Source of the DNA: Clostridia bacterium
Lineage (GTDB): Bacteria; Bacillota; Clostridia; Oscillospirales; Acutalibacteraceae
Direction: 5' to 3'
Assembly: GCA_900770255.1 (NCBI GenBank)
Contig: CAAGJN010000047.1
Location: 1 to 56,360, forward strand
DNA: 56,360 nt
In this document: in pieces, positions 5,657 through 14,844 of the stretch
How positions within the stretch are numbered: the stretch's first letter is position 1
Layout of the letters: each line of letters opens with the position of its first letter
The notes under the pieces: model-generated
Databases searched by the model: none
What the model saw: only the letters and a program-made list of their open reading frames with translations
Told to the model about the DNA's origin: nothing
Program-made: the position numbers and the translations under genes

Positions 5657-6172
5657 ATGTTATGTCAAAATTGCGGAAAAAATGAAGCTACGACACATAT
5701 AAAGCAGGTCATAAACGGCGAGACTGCGGAGCGTCACCTCTGCTCCGAGTGCGCGGAGCACCTCGGCTACGGCGATGCTTTCTCGGGCTTCGGCTTCGAT
5801 ATGGCCGGACTCTTCGGCAACTTTTTCGGCGACGCGGTTCATTCCCTGGGTTCACCCCGCAAGGTGACCCGCTGCCCGAAGTGCGGCTTCTCCTTCAATG
5901 ATATAGTACGCGAGGGCAGGGTAGGCTGCGCGGAGTGCTACAAGGTATTCTACAATGAGCTCAAGCCGTCGCTCCAGCGCATACACGGACAGATACAGCA
6001 CAGCGGTAAGATCGCATCGACCGCCGAGCCGGTCAGCGAGGCGGAGGCCGCCGTAGACGAAAAAGAGGAGCTTAAAAAGCAGATGGACGAAGCTGTTGCG
6101 GCGCAGAATTTTGAGCTTGCAGCGCAGCTTAGAGACAGGATAAGGGAACTCGAAGGGGGCGCTGAAAAATGA
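5657..6172 (+). CDS. mcsA: McsA, zinc-finger activator of McsB
   Basis: McsA activates the McsB arginine kinase and helps control CtsR and ClpC. The 171 residues contain four CxxC motifs: CQNC and CSEC in the N-terminal third, then CPKC and CAEC in the middle. A UVR-type helix at the end (AQNFELAAQLRDRIREL) resembles the ClpC middle region. AAAGGAGG precedes the ATG. Its stop overlaps the mcsB start by 4 nt (ATGA), consistent with coupled translation. Confidence 0.95.
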   Translation: MLCQNCGKNEATTHIKQVINGETAERHLCSECAEHLGYGDAFSGFGFDMAGLFGNFFGDAVHSLGSPRKVTRCPKCGFSFNDIVREGRVGCAECYKVFYNELKPSLQRIHGQIQHSGKIASTAEPVSEAEAAVDEKEELKKQMDEAVAAQNFELAAQLRDRIRELEGGAEK

Positions 6173-7185
6173 GTAAGTGGTATATCGACAAGGGCGAGCA
6201 GGGCGATATTGTCATGAGCACCCGCGTGCGTCTGGCGCGAAATCTTGAGGAATATCCGTTTCCGTGCCGCCTTGATACGGCGGGCAAGACAAAGGTCAAC
6301 GAAAAGGTGCGCGACGTTTTGGCTTCCTGCGCGCCGGATCTTGGGCTTCACTATATAACGATGGATTCTCTCAGCCGCGAGCAGGCTATCTCGCTTGCCG
6401 AGCGGCATTTGATAAGCCCTGAATTCGCCTCGGTTCGCGAGGGCAGAGCGCTCATGCTCAACGAGGATGAGACGATCAGCATCATGCTCTGTGAGGAGGA
6501 TCACATCCGCCTTCAGGTCATGAAGGCGGGGCTCGCGCTGATGGATTGCTATGTGCTCGCTGATAAGATAGATTCGGCTCTCGACAAAAAGCTTGACTTC
6601 GCTTTTGATGACAGGCTCGGTTATCTCACGCAGTGCCCGACAAATCTCGGCACGGCTATGAGAGCTTCCGTTATGCTGCATCTGCCGGCGCTGCGCCGCA
6701 GCGGCCAGCTTGCGGTGCTCAGCTCGACCATCTCAAAGCTCGGGCTTATCCTGCGCGGAGCGTATGGCGAGGGAACGGAGTCGCGTGGAGACATATATCA
6801 GCTTAGCAATCAGATAACCCTCGGCATAACAGAGCAGGCGGCGATCGAGAATCTTCAGTCAATAACGCGCCAGCTCGTCACGCAGGAGCGTGCGGCCGCC
6901 GAGCGTTTGAGCACGAACATAGCTATTCAGGATAAGATATACAGAGCTCTCGGTATTCTTCAAAACGCGAGGATGCTGACGACAGATGAGTTTATGGATC
7001 TCGCGTCGCTCGTGCGAATGGGCGCGGCGAGAGGGATACTCGATATCCCAATAGAAAAGATAAACGAGCTGTTGGTGAATATGCAGCCGGCCACTATAAG
7101 CGCGGCAAACGGTAAGCACCTTGATTCGGAACAGCGCGACAGTCTCAGAGCAGAGACGGTGCGCGAGGCTCTGAACGTTCGCTGA
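6169..7185 (+). CDS. mcsB: McsB, protein arginine kinase
   Basis: McsB phosphorylates arginine residues, marking proteins for ClpCP degradation and inactivating CtsR. The 338 aa match the guanido-phosphotransferase catalytic fold: the N-terminal STRVRLARN, GTAMRASVMLHLP in the middle, and the RGAYGEGTESRGDIYQLSNQ nucleotide/substrate region. It overlaps mcsA by 4 nt and is followed after about 100 nt by clpC, which has its own ribosome site. Confidence 0.95.
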   Translation: MSKWYIDKGEQGDIVMSTRVRLARNLEEYPFPCRLDTAGKTKVNEKVRDVLASCAPDLGLHYITMDSLSREQAISLAERHLISPEFASVREGRALMLNEDETISIMLCEEDHIRLQVMKAGLALMDCYVLADKIDSALDKKLDFAFDDRLGYLTQCPTNLGTAMRASVMLHLPALRRSGQLAVLSSTISKLGLILRGAYGEGTESRGDIYQLSNQITLGITEQAAIENLQSITRQLVTQERAAAERLSTNIAIQDKIYRALGILQNARMLTTDEFMDLASLVRMGAARGILDIPIEKINELLVNMQPATISAANGKHLDSEQRDSLRAETVREALNVR

Positions 7186-7285
7186 TACAAATTCGTTTCA
7201 GTGGCCGAAGAGATGTCAATAATAACGGCAGCAATACCACAAGGTGTTGTTGCCGTTCCCTTACACCGCGGAAAGGAATGATCTG

Positions 7286-9787
7286 ATGTATAAGTTTACG
7301 GGTTTTACTCAAAAGGCAAACGATGTTCTCAACTCTGCAATTGAGCACGCGGAGAATATGGGACACACATATATAGGCAGCGAGCACCTGCTGCTCGGGT
7401 TGCTCACGCAAAGCGGCGGCGTGGCTTATACGGTACTGATGAACAAAAAGCTGACGGCCGGAAAGGTTGAGGATGCTATCAGAACGAGCATCGGGCTGGG
7501 CGTGCCGACCGTGTTGACCCCCGGAGATTTTACTCCGAGGTGCAAAAATATAATTGAGAGTGCGATAACTCAGGCGCGCGACATGGGTCACAGCTATGTC
7601 GGCACCGAGCATCTGCTCATTGCCATTATAAAGGAGGGGTCGAGCGCCGCGACAACCATCATGACCCGCCTCGGCGTGTCCCCGCAGGAGGTTTTGCAGG
7701 AGCTCCTGCGCGCCTTCGGCTCGGCGTCCGGCAAAGATATAAAGAACGCCGAGACCGCCAAAAAGCCCGGCGGAAGGGCGGATACTCCGACGCTCAATCA
7801 GTACGGGCGCGATCTCACTTCGCTCGCTTCGGCGGGCGGCATAGACCCTGTCATAGGCCGTCAAAAGGAGATCGAGCGTGTCATTCAGATACTCTCGCGC
7901 CGCACAAAAAATAATCCCTGCCTCATAGGCGAACCCGGCGTCGGAAAGACGGCGATCGCCGAGGGTCTCGCGCTCAAGATCGCCACGGGTGAGGTGCCGG
8001 AGCTGTTAAAGGATAAAAGGATAATCTCGCTCGACCTGACAGGCATGGTGGCCGGCACAAAATACAGGGGCGATTTTGAGGAGCGGATCAAATCTGCAAT
8101 CGCGGAGGTTGCCAAGGCCGGCGACGTGATACTGTTTATCGACGAGCTGCACACGCTTATCGGCGCGGGCTCTGCGGAGGGTGCGGTTGACGCCGCAAAT
8201 ATTTTGAAGCCCGCGCTTGCGAGGGGTGAGATGCAGGTCATCGGCGCGACAACGCTCGAGGAATACCGCAAACACATAGAGAAGGACGCCGCGCTTGAAC
8301 GCCGCTTCCAGCCGGTCACGGTCGGTGAGCCGACCGAGGAGGAGGCCGTTGAGATACTCATGGGTATCCGCGACAAATACGAGGCCCACCACAAGGTGAA
8401 GATCACCGACGGGGCTATACGTGCCGCGGTGAAGATGTCTGTGCGCTATATCGGCGACAGGTATCTGCCGGATAAGGCGATCGATCTTGTCGATGAGGCT
8501 GCTTCGCGTGTCAGACTCAGCGCGTTCACCGCTCCGCCCGATCTCAAGGAGATGGAGGATCGGCTCAAGAGCCTCGCCGAGGAGAAAGATTCCGCCGTCA
8601 ATTCGCAGGAGTTTGAGCGCGCCGCTCAGATACGCGACGAACAGCGCAAGCTCAGTGACAGGCTCGAGCAGGCGAGACACGATTGGCACGAGGAGTCGAA
8701 TAAAAAGATAGGCGAGGTCACGGAGGACGACATCGCGCAGATCGTCTGCGCGTGGACCGGAATTCCCGTCTCGCAGCTCACCCAGGCCGAGAGCGAGCGC
8801 CTGCTTCGCCTCGAGGAGGAGCTGCACCGCAGAATAGTCGGCCAGGACGAGGCGGTCACGGCTGTTGCTAAGGCGATACGCCGCGGCAGAGTCGGACTCA
8901 AGGATCCCAAACGGCCGACAGGGTCGTTCATCTTCCTCGGTCCGACGGGAGTTGGCAAAACGGAGCTGTGTAAGGCGCTTGCTGCTGCGCTTTTCGGCGA
9001 CGAGGATGCGATGATAAGGCTCGATATGTCCGAGTATATGGAGAAGCACACGGTGTCGAGGCTCGTCGGCTCGCCGCCAGGTTATGTCGGCTACGACGAG
9101 GGCGGTCAGCTTACGGAAAAAATACGCCGCAGACCGTACAGCGTTGTGCTCTTTGATGAGATTGAAAAAGCGCATCCCGATGTGTTCAATATGCTGCTCC
9201 AGATCCTCGACGACGGCATACTCACGGATTCACAGGGCAGGAGGGTCGACTTTAAGAACTGCATTATAATCATGACCTCAAACGTCGGCGCAAAGCTGAT
9301 CTCCGGCAGCGGCAGATCGCTAGGATTCTCAAAAGATCCCCAGGGCGACACACCGAGCTATAGTCGCATCCGCGAGCTTGTGATGAAGGAACTCAAAGAC
9401 ACGTTCAGACCCGAGTTTCTTAACCGTGTTGACGATATCATTGTTTTTCATTCTCTCGAGAAGCAGGATATCGAGGAGATCGCCCGCAGGATGCTTGAAA
9501 CTCTGAGGTCGCGCGTCGCACAGCTCGATATCGACATCAGCTTCGACGAGAACGCGGTGCGTAAAATAGCCGACGCGGGCTTTGACCCGATATACGGCGC
9601 CAGACCGCTCAAGAGAGCGATTCAGCAGCAGATTGAGGATAAACTCTCGGAGCAGATGCTCGAGGGCAGGGTGACCGCAGGCAAAAAATATATTTGCACA
9701 GCAGAAGACGGCGGCTTTGTTTTTGAGGAGCAGGCGAATGAGCAGGAGAGCGAAAGTCCGGAGCAGGATAAACAGACCGACGAATAA
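7286..9787 (+). CDS. clpC: ClpC, Hsp100 AAA+ unfoldase
   Basis: ClpC unfolds substrates and feeds them to ClpP; arginine-phosphorylated proteins dock on its N-terminal domain. The 833-aa protein has two Clp-N repeats (about residues 1-145), a first AAA+ module with Walker A GEPGVGKT (215-222), a middle region with a UVR motif (QEFERAAQIRDEQRKL), and a second AAA+ module with GPTGVGKT (552-559). The C-terminal D2-small domain follows. The start MYKFTGFTQKA is chosen because AAAGGA lies about 8 nt before it; a frame extension from 7244 has no ribosome site. A strong terminator follows, ending the operon. Confidence 0.96.
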   Translation: MYKFTGFTQKANDVLNSAIEHAENMGHTYIGSEHLLLGLLTQSGGVAYTVLMNKKLTAGKVEDAIRTSIGLGVPTVLTPGDFTPRCKNIIESAITQARDMGHSYVGTEHLLIAIIKEGSSAATTIMTRLGVSPQEVLQELLRAFGSASGKDIKNAETAKKPGGRADTPTLNQYGRDLTSLASAGGIDPVIGRQKEIERVIQILSRRTKNNPCLIGEPGVGKTAIAEGLALKIATGEVPELLKDKRIISLDLTGMVAGTKYRGDFEERIKSAIAEVAKAGDVILFIDELHTLIGAGSAEGAVDAANILKPALARGEMQVIGATTLEEYRKHIEKDAALERRFQPVTVGEPTEEEAVEILMGIRDKYEAHHKVKITDGAIRAAVKMSVRYIGDRYLPDKAIDLVDEAASRVRLSAFTAPPDLKEMEDRLKSLAEEKDSAVNSQEFERAAQIRDEQRKLSDRLEQARHDWHEESNKKIGEVTEDDIAQIVCAWTGIPVSQLTQAESERLLRLEEELHRRIVGQDEAVTAVAKAIRRGRVGLKDPKRPTGSFIFLGPTGVGKTELCKALAAALFGDEDAMIRLDMSEYMEKHTVSRLVGSPPGYVGYDEGGQLTEKIRRRPYSVVLFDEIEKAHPDVFNMLLQILDDGILTDSQGRRVDFKNCIIIMTSNVGAKLISGSGRSLGFSKDPQGDTPSYSRIRELVMKELKDTFRPEFLNRVDDIIVFHSLEKQDIEEIARRMLETLRSRVAQLDIDISFDENAVRKIADAGFDPIYGARPLKRAIQQQIEDKLSEQMLEGRVTAGKKYICTAEDGGFVFEEQANEQESESPEQDKQTDE

Positions 9788-9793
9788 TAAAAG

Positions 9794-9823
9794 GGCAGCT
9801 ATGGTTTCATAGCTGCCTTTTTT
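9794..9823 (+). terminator. terminator of the ctsR-clpC operon
   Basis: A perfect 10-bp stem GGCAGCTATG/CATAGCTGCC with a GTTT loop is followed by six T residues. Confidence 0.93.
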
Positions 9824-9851
9824 GATCTTTGAGGCGAAAAACGCCGTAAAA

Positions 9852-9877
9852 TACGGGCAGGTTTTCCCCTGCCCGTA
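9852..9877 (-). terminator. terminator of the isomerase pair
   Basis: A 10-bp stem TACGGGCAGG/CCTGCCCGTA with a 6-nt loop; on the minus strand TTTTACGG follows. It ends the unit of two isomerase-like genes. Confidence 0.8.
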
Positions 9878-9888
9878 AAGCTTATAAT

Positions 9889-10755
9889 TTACTCCGCCGC
9901 TGCGACATAGCGCCTGAGGTTTTCAAGGCCGATCTCAATGCCCTTGAGCGTCTGCTCAATGCCCTCAAATTCGATGCTGACATAGCCGTCATATCCGGCC
10001 CTCTTGAGGATTCCTATACATTGTGCGACCGGAATGTTTCCGTGGCCGATTATCGCGCCGCGCAGATAGTTGCCGGCTCTGCTGCGGAAAAAGCCCCGGC
10101 CGGGATCGGGCTCGCTGCCGCTCTTGATGTGAAAATCCTTAATGTGAACGTGTTTTGCATATTTAGCGACCCTGCCCACCGCCTTGTCAGACGGATCGTC
10201 TGCGCACGCAAAGTTGCCTATGTCGACGAGCAGACCGAAGTTTTCATTTGCAACTCCGGTGACGAGTTTTTCAACGCGATCGCTGTCCTGCGCGAAAAAG
10301 CCGTGGTTCTCGACCATGGTTGATACGCCCTTTTCGGCCGCATATTCAGTCACTCTGCGGCAGCCTTCGATGAGTGTCGGGAGAGCCTGATCGAAGCCGC
10401 AGTAGTGTCCTTTTGCGCCTTCAAAGCCGCCCGTGGCGTCATGGCGCATACCGGACGCGCCGAGGATTGCGGCGACATCAACCTTGCCGAAAAGGCGTTC
10501 GCACTCCTCGTCGAGCGGGCGGTTAATGAGATCCGCGCCGATCGTGTAGTTGACTATCGGCAGATTGAGGCGTTCGCTCTCCTCGCGGAGAATCTGCGCA
10601 TATTCGCGCTCGCTCAGACCGTTTTCGGGAGAGAGGTCCGTAAATTCAATGCCGTCAAAGCCCATCTCCTTAACTTTTTTTATAAGCCCGAGCTGCGATA
10701 TCTCGCCGCTTTTGAGCATGGGCTGAAAGCTGTAGCTGCTGACACAGATTTTCAT
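9889..10755 (-). CDS. sugar phosphate isomerase/epimerase-like TIM-barrel protein
   Basis: The protein belongs to the xylose isomerase-like TIM barrel (AP endonuclease 2) superfamily. Visible features are GFDGIEFTDL near the N-terminus, MVENHGFF, LLVDIGNF, HVHIKDFH and GYDGYVSIEFEG near the C-terminus, with Glu/Asp/His residues typical of the divalent-metal site. The ATG encoding MKICVSSYSF is preferred over an upstream GTG because GAGGTG sits 7 nt before it. Real substrates in this family range from inosose to tagatose and hydroxypyruvate, so none is assigned. It lies 10 nt after a related gene, so the two form an operon. Confidence 0.85.
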   Translation of the reverse strand: MKICVSSYSFQPMLKSGEISQLGLIKKVKEMGFDGIEFTDLSPENGLSEREYAQILREESERLNLPIVNYTIGADLINRPLDEECERLFGKVDVAAILGASGMRHDATGGFEGAKGHYCGFDQALPTLIEGCRRVTEYAAEKGVSTMVENHGFFAQDSDRVEKLVTGVANENFGLLVDIGNFACADDPSDKAVGRVAKYAKHVHIKDFHIKSGSEPDPGRGFFRSRAGNYLRGAIIGHGNIPVAQCIGILKRAGYDGYVSIEFEGIEQTLKGIEIGLENLRRYVAAAE

Positions 10756-10765
10756 TACCGACACC

Positions 10766-11605
10766 TCAATCCATAAATTTCTTCAGGAAACCGACCGCGT
10801 TGCTGATATCTTTTTCGGGATCGTCGCCGACTTCGCGCTCTATCGTCAAAAATCCCTTGTAGCCGATATCGTCAAGCGCGGCAAGATATTCATCCCACTT
10901 GACGCTGCCCTCGCCGAGAGGCACCTCTTTGAACGAGTCTCCCGTGACAAGCGGATCCTTGACGAGGCCGTAGACAATCTCGGGATCCCGGTACATGAGC
11001 TGAACGCCGTCCTTCGCGTGTGTGTGGACTATGTAGTCACGCAAATTGTAGACCGCCTTTGCCGGATCGTCGCCGGTGACCATGACGAGGTTCGCGGGAT
11101 CGAGGTTGACTGCGACGCCCGTTGAGCCGAGCGAGTCAAGAAACGCCTTGAGAGTTGCGGAGGTCTCGGGGCCCGTCTCGATGGCAAAGTGAGCGTTGAG
11201 GCTGTCTGCGAAGCGGGAGAGCTCGAAGCAGGCGTCCTGCATGATCTTGTAGCGCTCGTGGCTGCTGTCGGATGGGACGACTCCGATATGGGTCGTCACG
11301 ATGTCCGTTCCGAGCTCCTTGGCAAGCTCGATGATCCTTTTGGATTTCTCGATCCTCCCGGGATTTTCTTCACTTGAGCCGAAGCCGCCGCCGAGATCGC
11401 CGCACAGGGCGGAGATAACAAGTCCGTTGTCCTCAACGAGCCTGCGGAATTCGCCGCGCTTTGAGCCGGTGAGCTCCTCGGGCGACATCTTCCCGTATGT
11501 GGCGTAGACTTGAATGCCCTGCGCGCCTACCTTTGCAGCCTTTTTGACCGCTGTGACAGTATCCGTACGGAAGCTGTCAATAATAACACCGATGGGAAAT
11601 TTCAT
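10766..11605 (-). CDS. sugar phosphate isomerase/epimerase-like TIM-barrel protein
   Basis: The second member of the same superfamily, 279 aa. It shows GAQGIQVYATYG, FAIETGPE, VNLDPANL, HTHAKDG and GFLTIEREVGDD, the usual strand-end metal and substrate residues. It is only distantly similar to the downstream gene and to the third copy at 45016-45879, so these are old paralogues, not a recent duplication. AAAGGACGG lies upstream of the ATG. It is first in a two-gene unit ended by the hairpin at 9852-9877. Likely a sugar or cyclitol epimerase or isomerase of unknown substrate. Confidence 0.85.
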   Translation of the reverse strand: MKFPIGVIIDSFRTDTVTAVKKAAKVGAQGIQVYATYGKMSPEELTGSKRGEFRRLVEDNGLVISALCGDLGGGFGSSEENPGRIEKSKRIIELAKELGTDIVTTHIGVVPSDSSHERYKIMQDACFELSRFADSLNAHFAIETGPETSATLKAFLDSLGSTGVAVNLDPANLVMVTGDDPAKAVYNLRDYIVHTHAKDGVQLMYRDPEIVYGLVKDPLVTGDSFKEVPLGEGSVKWDEYLAALDDIGYKGFLTIEREVGDDPEKDISNAVGFLKKFMD

Positions 11606-11695
11606 AGTGCTTACCGTCCTTTGAAACGAATTTTTTTACAAGGCAATGATATCAAATAACCTTTGGATATTCAAGAGAAAAAGCCCTATAAAAAT

Positions 11696-11728
11696 AAAAA
11701 CTCTGCATTTCTCAGATGCAGAGTTTTT
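11696..11728 (-). terminator. terminator after the GNAT gene, usable in both directions
   Basis: AAAAACTCTGCAT and ATGCAGAGTTTTT form a 13-bp stem with a 7-nt loop. T or A runs flank both sides, so it can end transcription from either strand, mainly the rny-ymdB-GNAT side. Confidence 0.85.
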
Positions 11729-11751
11729 CGGTTGCATATCCGTGCTTTTAG

Positions 11752-12231
11752 TCAGTCCAGCACGATCTCCATCTCGCGCTTCTGTATTTTCATTCCGTGG
11801 CGCTCATAGAAGCGAAGGGCCGAGTCGTTGCCCTCCCAGACGTTGAGCGTCAGATTGTGGCAGCCGAGCTCACTCGCCGCCTGATTTGCCCTTTTAAACA
11901 GCGCGCCGCCGATGCCCTGTTTTCGGCAGCTTGGATCGACGCACAGATCGTCGATATAGAGCTCCTTGTTCGAACAGCGGGCTGTGTCGCCCGCGTGGTC
12001 TATGATGATGCAGAATATATAGCCGAGCACGCTATCACTTTCATCAACGGCCGCAAAGATGAGCCTTGACGGGTCATCAAAAAGCGCTTTCAGGCTATCG
12101 CAGTCGTATTTTGATTTGCCTGACCTGAACAGGTCGGGGCGGATCTCGCTGTGCAGCGCACAGATATACTCGAGCAACTCGATCAGGCGCGGCGAGTCGT
12201 CAGGTCTTGCCGGTCTTATTTCCTTAAACAT
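11752..12231 (-). CDS. GNAT family N-acetyltransferase
   Basis: The protein transfers an acetyl group from acetyl-CoA to an amine of unknown identity. The 159-aa length and the acetyl-CoA binding loop RKQGIGGALFKRA are typical, as are IDDLCVDPSCR before it and a C-terminal YERHGMKIQKREMEI. It starts 9 nt after the ymdB stop, with a GTGAGG site, so it is probably co-transcribed with ymdB. Rim-type ribosomal protein acetylation, polyamine or aminoglycoside acetylation cannot be separated from sequence alone. Confidence 0.88.
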   Translation of the reverse strand: MFKEIRPARPDDSPRLIELLEYICALHSEIRPDLFRSGKSKYDCDSLKALFDDPSRLIFAAVDESDSVLGYIFCIIIDHAGDTARCSNKELYIDDLCVDPSCRKQGIGGALFKRANQAASELGCHNLTLNVWEGNDSALRFYERHGMKIQKREMEIVLD

Positions 12232-12240
12232 TTTACAGCC

Positions 12241-13011
12241 TCACTTTATGCAAATTCGCTCAATGCTGAGCGCTTTTCCCGTTTTTTCATCGGCTTCGAT
12301 AATACAGCCGCACATCATGCACGGGTCATCGCTTATTTCAAAGCGGGTCGGAAGCCCTGTTTTAAGCCATGATATGGATGCCTCGGGGCGCACGCCGAGC
12401 ACGGAGAGCTCGGGGCCGGTCATGCCGAGATCGGTAATATATGCGGTGCCTCCGGGCAGGATCTTTTCATCCGCAGTCTGAACGTGTGTGTGCGTGCCGA
12501 CGACGGCTGTTGCCTTGCCGTCAAGATAAAAGCCCATTGCGAGCTTCTCGGCCGTGGCCTCGGCGTGGATGTCGAGGATTTTTATCTTGCAGTCTTCAAG
12601 CTCGCCAAGCAGACTGTCAACGCAGGAAAACGGATTGTCAGAGCCGTTTATATAGGCTCTGCCGAGCAGGTTGATTACTCCGACGCGCACGCGTCCCATG
12701 TCGATTACGCCGATACCCTTGCCGGGGCAGGCGCTGCTGACATTAGCGGGGCGTATTATATCTTTGCGCTCGTCGAGAAAATGATAAACCTCGCTGCGGC
12801 GGAACGCATGGTTGCCCGTGGTTATAAAATCGACTCCGCTCGAAAAAATGTGCTCGGCGGCCGAGCTTGTAATGCCGTTTCCGGGAGCTGCGTTTTCGCC
12901 GTTGGCTATGACGAGGTCGATATTTTTAAACCTTTTGAACGCGGGCAGCTTCGCGCTCAGAAAATCACAGCCCTGAGCGCCGACTATGTCGCCGATAAGA
13001 AGTATATTCAC
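12241..13011 (-). CDS. ymdB: YmdB-like metallophosphoesterase
   Basis: This matches the TIGR00282/YmdB family of calcineurin-like phosphoesterases that hydrolyse 2',3'-cyclic nucleotides and affect biofilm and motility choices in Bacillus. The metal-binding blocks are visible: GDIVG, NGENA, TTGNHAF and GTHTHVQTADE. The 256-aa length fits. The start is a GTG after GGGAAAAGAA. It lies directly downstream of rny, the same neighbour as in Bacillus, but a strong hairpin separates the two. Confidence 0.92.
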   Translation of the reverse strand: MNILLIGDIVGAQGCDFLSAKLPAFKRFKNIDLVIANGENAAPGNGITSSAAEHIFSSGVDFITTGNHAFRRSEVYHFLDERKDIIRPANVSSACPGKGIGVIDMGRVRVGVINLLGRAYINGSDNPFSCVDSLLGELEDCKIKILDIHAEATAEKLAMGFYLDGKATAVVGTHTHVQTADEKILPGGTAYITDLGMTGPELSVLGVRPEASISWLKTGLPTRFEISDDPCMMCGCIIEADEKTGKALSIERICIK

Positions 13012-13026
13012 TTCTTTTCCCCTTTC

Positions 13027-13054
13027 AAAAAATCCCGCCGTTGCAACGGCGGGA
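13027..13054 (-). terminator. terminator after rny
   Basis: A perfect palindrome TCCCGCCGTTG/CAACGGCGGGA at 13033-13054, followed on the minus strand by six T residues. Read-through may still supply ymdB, as no separate promoter was recognised. Confidence 0.88.
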
Positions 13055-13060
13055 AGCTTT

Positions 13061-14617
13061 TTATTTTGCGTAGTCGCTGACGCGGCTTTCTCTTATTATA
13101 TTGACCTTGATCTGGCCGGGATATTCAAGCTCATCCTCGATCTTTTTGACGATGTCGCGGGCGATGAGAACCATCTTCTCGTCGGTGACAACCTCGGGCT
13201 TGACCATTATGCGAACCTCGCGGCCGGCCTGGATGGCGAACGAGCGCTCAACTCCTTCAAACGAGGAAGCGATGGCCTCAAGCTTTTCGAGACGCTTGAT
13301 GTAGTTCTGAACATTCTCACGTCTTGCGCCCGGGCGGGAGGCCGAAACGGCGTCCGCAGCCTGGACGAGGCATGCGACGAGAGTCTTTGCCTCCACGTCG
13401 CCGTGGTGAGCCTGGATGGCATGGATAACGCCTTCACTCTCGTGGTATTTCTTTGCGGCCTCAACTCCGAGCTCAACGTGCGAGCCGTCCATTTCGTGGT
13501 CAAGAGCCTTGCCGATATCGTGGAGCAGTCCCGCTCTCTTTGCAAGCTTGACGTCGGCGCCAAGTTCCGCCGCCATAAGACCTGCGATGTAGGAGACTTC
13601 AAGTGAATGATTGAGCACGTTCTGGCCGTAGCTCGTTCTGTATTTAAGTTTGCCGAGAAGCTTGACAAGCTCGGGATGCACGCCGTTGACGCCTGCGTCG
13701 ATAAGCGTGCGCTCACCGGTCTGTTTGATCGTTGCGTCAACCTCGCGGCGAGCCTTTTCATACATCTCCTCAATGCGGGCGGGATGAATCCTGCCGTCGG
13801 AGATAAGCTTTTCAAGAGTCAGACGGGCGACCTCGCGGCGAACCGGATCAAAGCTTGAAACCGTGATCGCCTCGGGCGTGTCGTCGATTATAAGATCGAC
13901 GCCCGTAATAGTTTCGAGAGTGCGGACATTTCTGCCCTCGCGGCCGATTATGCGACCCTTCATCTCGTCGTTGGGCAGCGTGACGACCGAGACGGTGGTC
14001 TCGGCGGTATGGTCAGCCGCGCAGCGCTGGATAGCGGTGCCGATAATCTCGCGCGCGATCGAGTCGGCCTCGTCCTTCGTACGCTGCTGATATTCGAGCA
14101 CCTTTACTGCCTTTTCGTGAACAAGATCCTCCTCAAGATTTTTGAGCAGATATTCCTTTGCCTGCTCCTTGCTGTAGCCCGAGATCTTCTCGAGCATATC
14201 GAGCTGGCTCTTCTTGAGGCTCTCGGCCTCGGCGAGCCTTTCCTCAGCGTCCTTTATCTTGCGGCTGAGCGTCTCATCCTTCTTTTCGAGATTTTCTATC
14301 TTCTTGTCGAGGGACTCCTCTTTCTGAATAACCCTGCGCTCCTGGCGCTGGACTTCGTTGCGTCTTTCACGCAGTTCTTTTTCGTTTTCGCTTCTTTGCT
14401 TGTGAATTTCATCCTTAGCCTCAAGGATGGCTTCCTTTTTCTTGGCCTCGGCCTGCGTCATAGCCTCGCTGACTATGCGGTTGGCTTCCTTCGTGGCGGA
14501 GCCTATCGCAGCCTCGGCAACCTTCTTCCTATGTAAACCGCCGAGAATAAAACCTATCACGCCGAACACAACTGCGGCTGAAACGGCGGCTATAAGAATA
14601 CCTTGCCAAAGTTCCAA
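13061..14617 (-). CDS. rny: ribonuclease Y
   Basis: RNase Y is the membrane-bound endoribonuclease that starts mRNA decay in many Firmicutes. The 518 aa show an N-terminal membrane helix (about residues 5-25), a long charged coiled coil to about residue 190, a KH domain (GRIIGREGRNVRTLE), and an HD domain with HDIGKALDHE, the metal-binding His-Asp. The start is TTG, set by GGGAGGTG 7 nt upstream; no ATG lies nearby. A promoter lies about 100 nt upstream. Confidence 0.96.
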   Translation of the reverse strand: MELWQGILIAAVSAAVVFGVIGFILGGLHRKKVAEAAIGSATKEANRIVSEAMTQAEAKKKEAILEAKDEIHKQRSENEKELRERRNEVQRQERRVIQKEESLDKKIENLEKKDETLSRKIKDAEERLAEAESLKKSQLDMLEKISGYSKEQAKEYLLKNLEEDLVHEKAVKVLEYQQRTKDEADSIAREIIGTAIQRCAADHTAETTVSVVTLPNDEMKGRIIGREGRNVRTLETITGVDLIIDDTPEAITVSSFDPVRREVARLTLEKLISDGRIHPARIEEMYEKARREVDATIKQTGERTLIDAGVNGVHPELVKLLGKLKYRTSYGQNVLNHSLEVSYIAGLMAAELGADVKLAKRAGLLHDIGKALDHEMDGSHVELGVEAAKKYHESEGVIHAIQAHHGDVEAKTLVACLVQAADAVSASRPGARRENVQNYIKRLEKLEAIASSFEGVERSFAIQAGREVRIMVKPEVVTDEKMVLIARDIVKKIEDELEYPGQIKVNIIRESRVSDYAK

Positions 14618-14717
14618 ACGAATAACACCTCCCAGAAAAAATTTTGATTATTGTAAAACTAACTTGCAGATAAAAACATGGAGTATAGCTTGGCACATAA
14701 TACTACCATTATTATGT

Positions 14718-14746
14718 ATAATAACCTTAAACGGGTGAAATGTCAA
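14718..14746 (-). promoter_or_regulatory. rny promoter
   Basis: On the minus strand, a perfect TTGACA (plus positions 14741-14746) and TATTAT (14718-14723) are separated by 17 nt. Confidence 0.7.
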
Positions 14747-14802
14747 GGTGTTCTTGCGGCATATGCTACAAAAATTATGATAATGCGGCGGTAAATAAAG
14801 TA

Positions 14803-14830
14803 TTGACTTTTTTGCCTTCCGTGATAAAAT
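14803..14830 (+). promoter_or_regulatory. thrS promoter
   Basis: TTGACT (14803-14808) and TAAAAT (14825-14830), spaced by 16 nt, lie directly ahead of the T-box leader. Confidence 0.65.
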
Positions 14831-14844
14831 AGAAACGATAAAGC

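Noticed and set aside
8006..9175. 389-codon minus-strand frame inside clpC
   Set aside because: Antisense shadow of the second half of clpC; no start signal and no domain.
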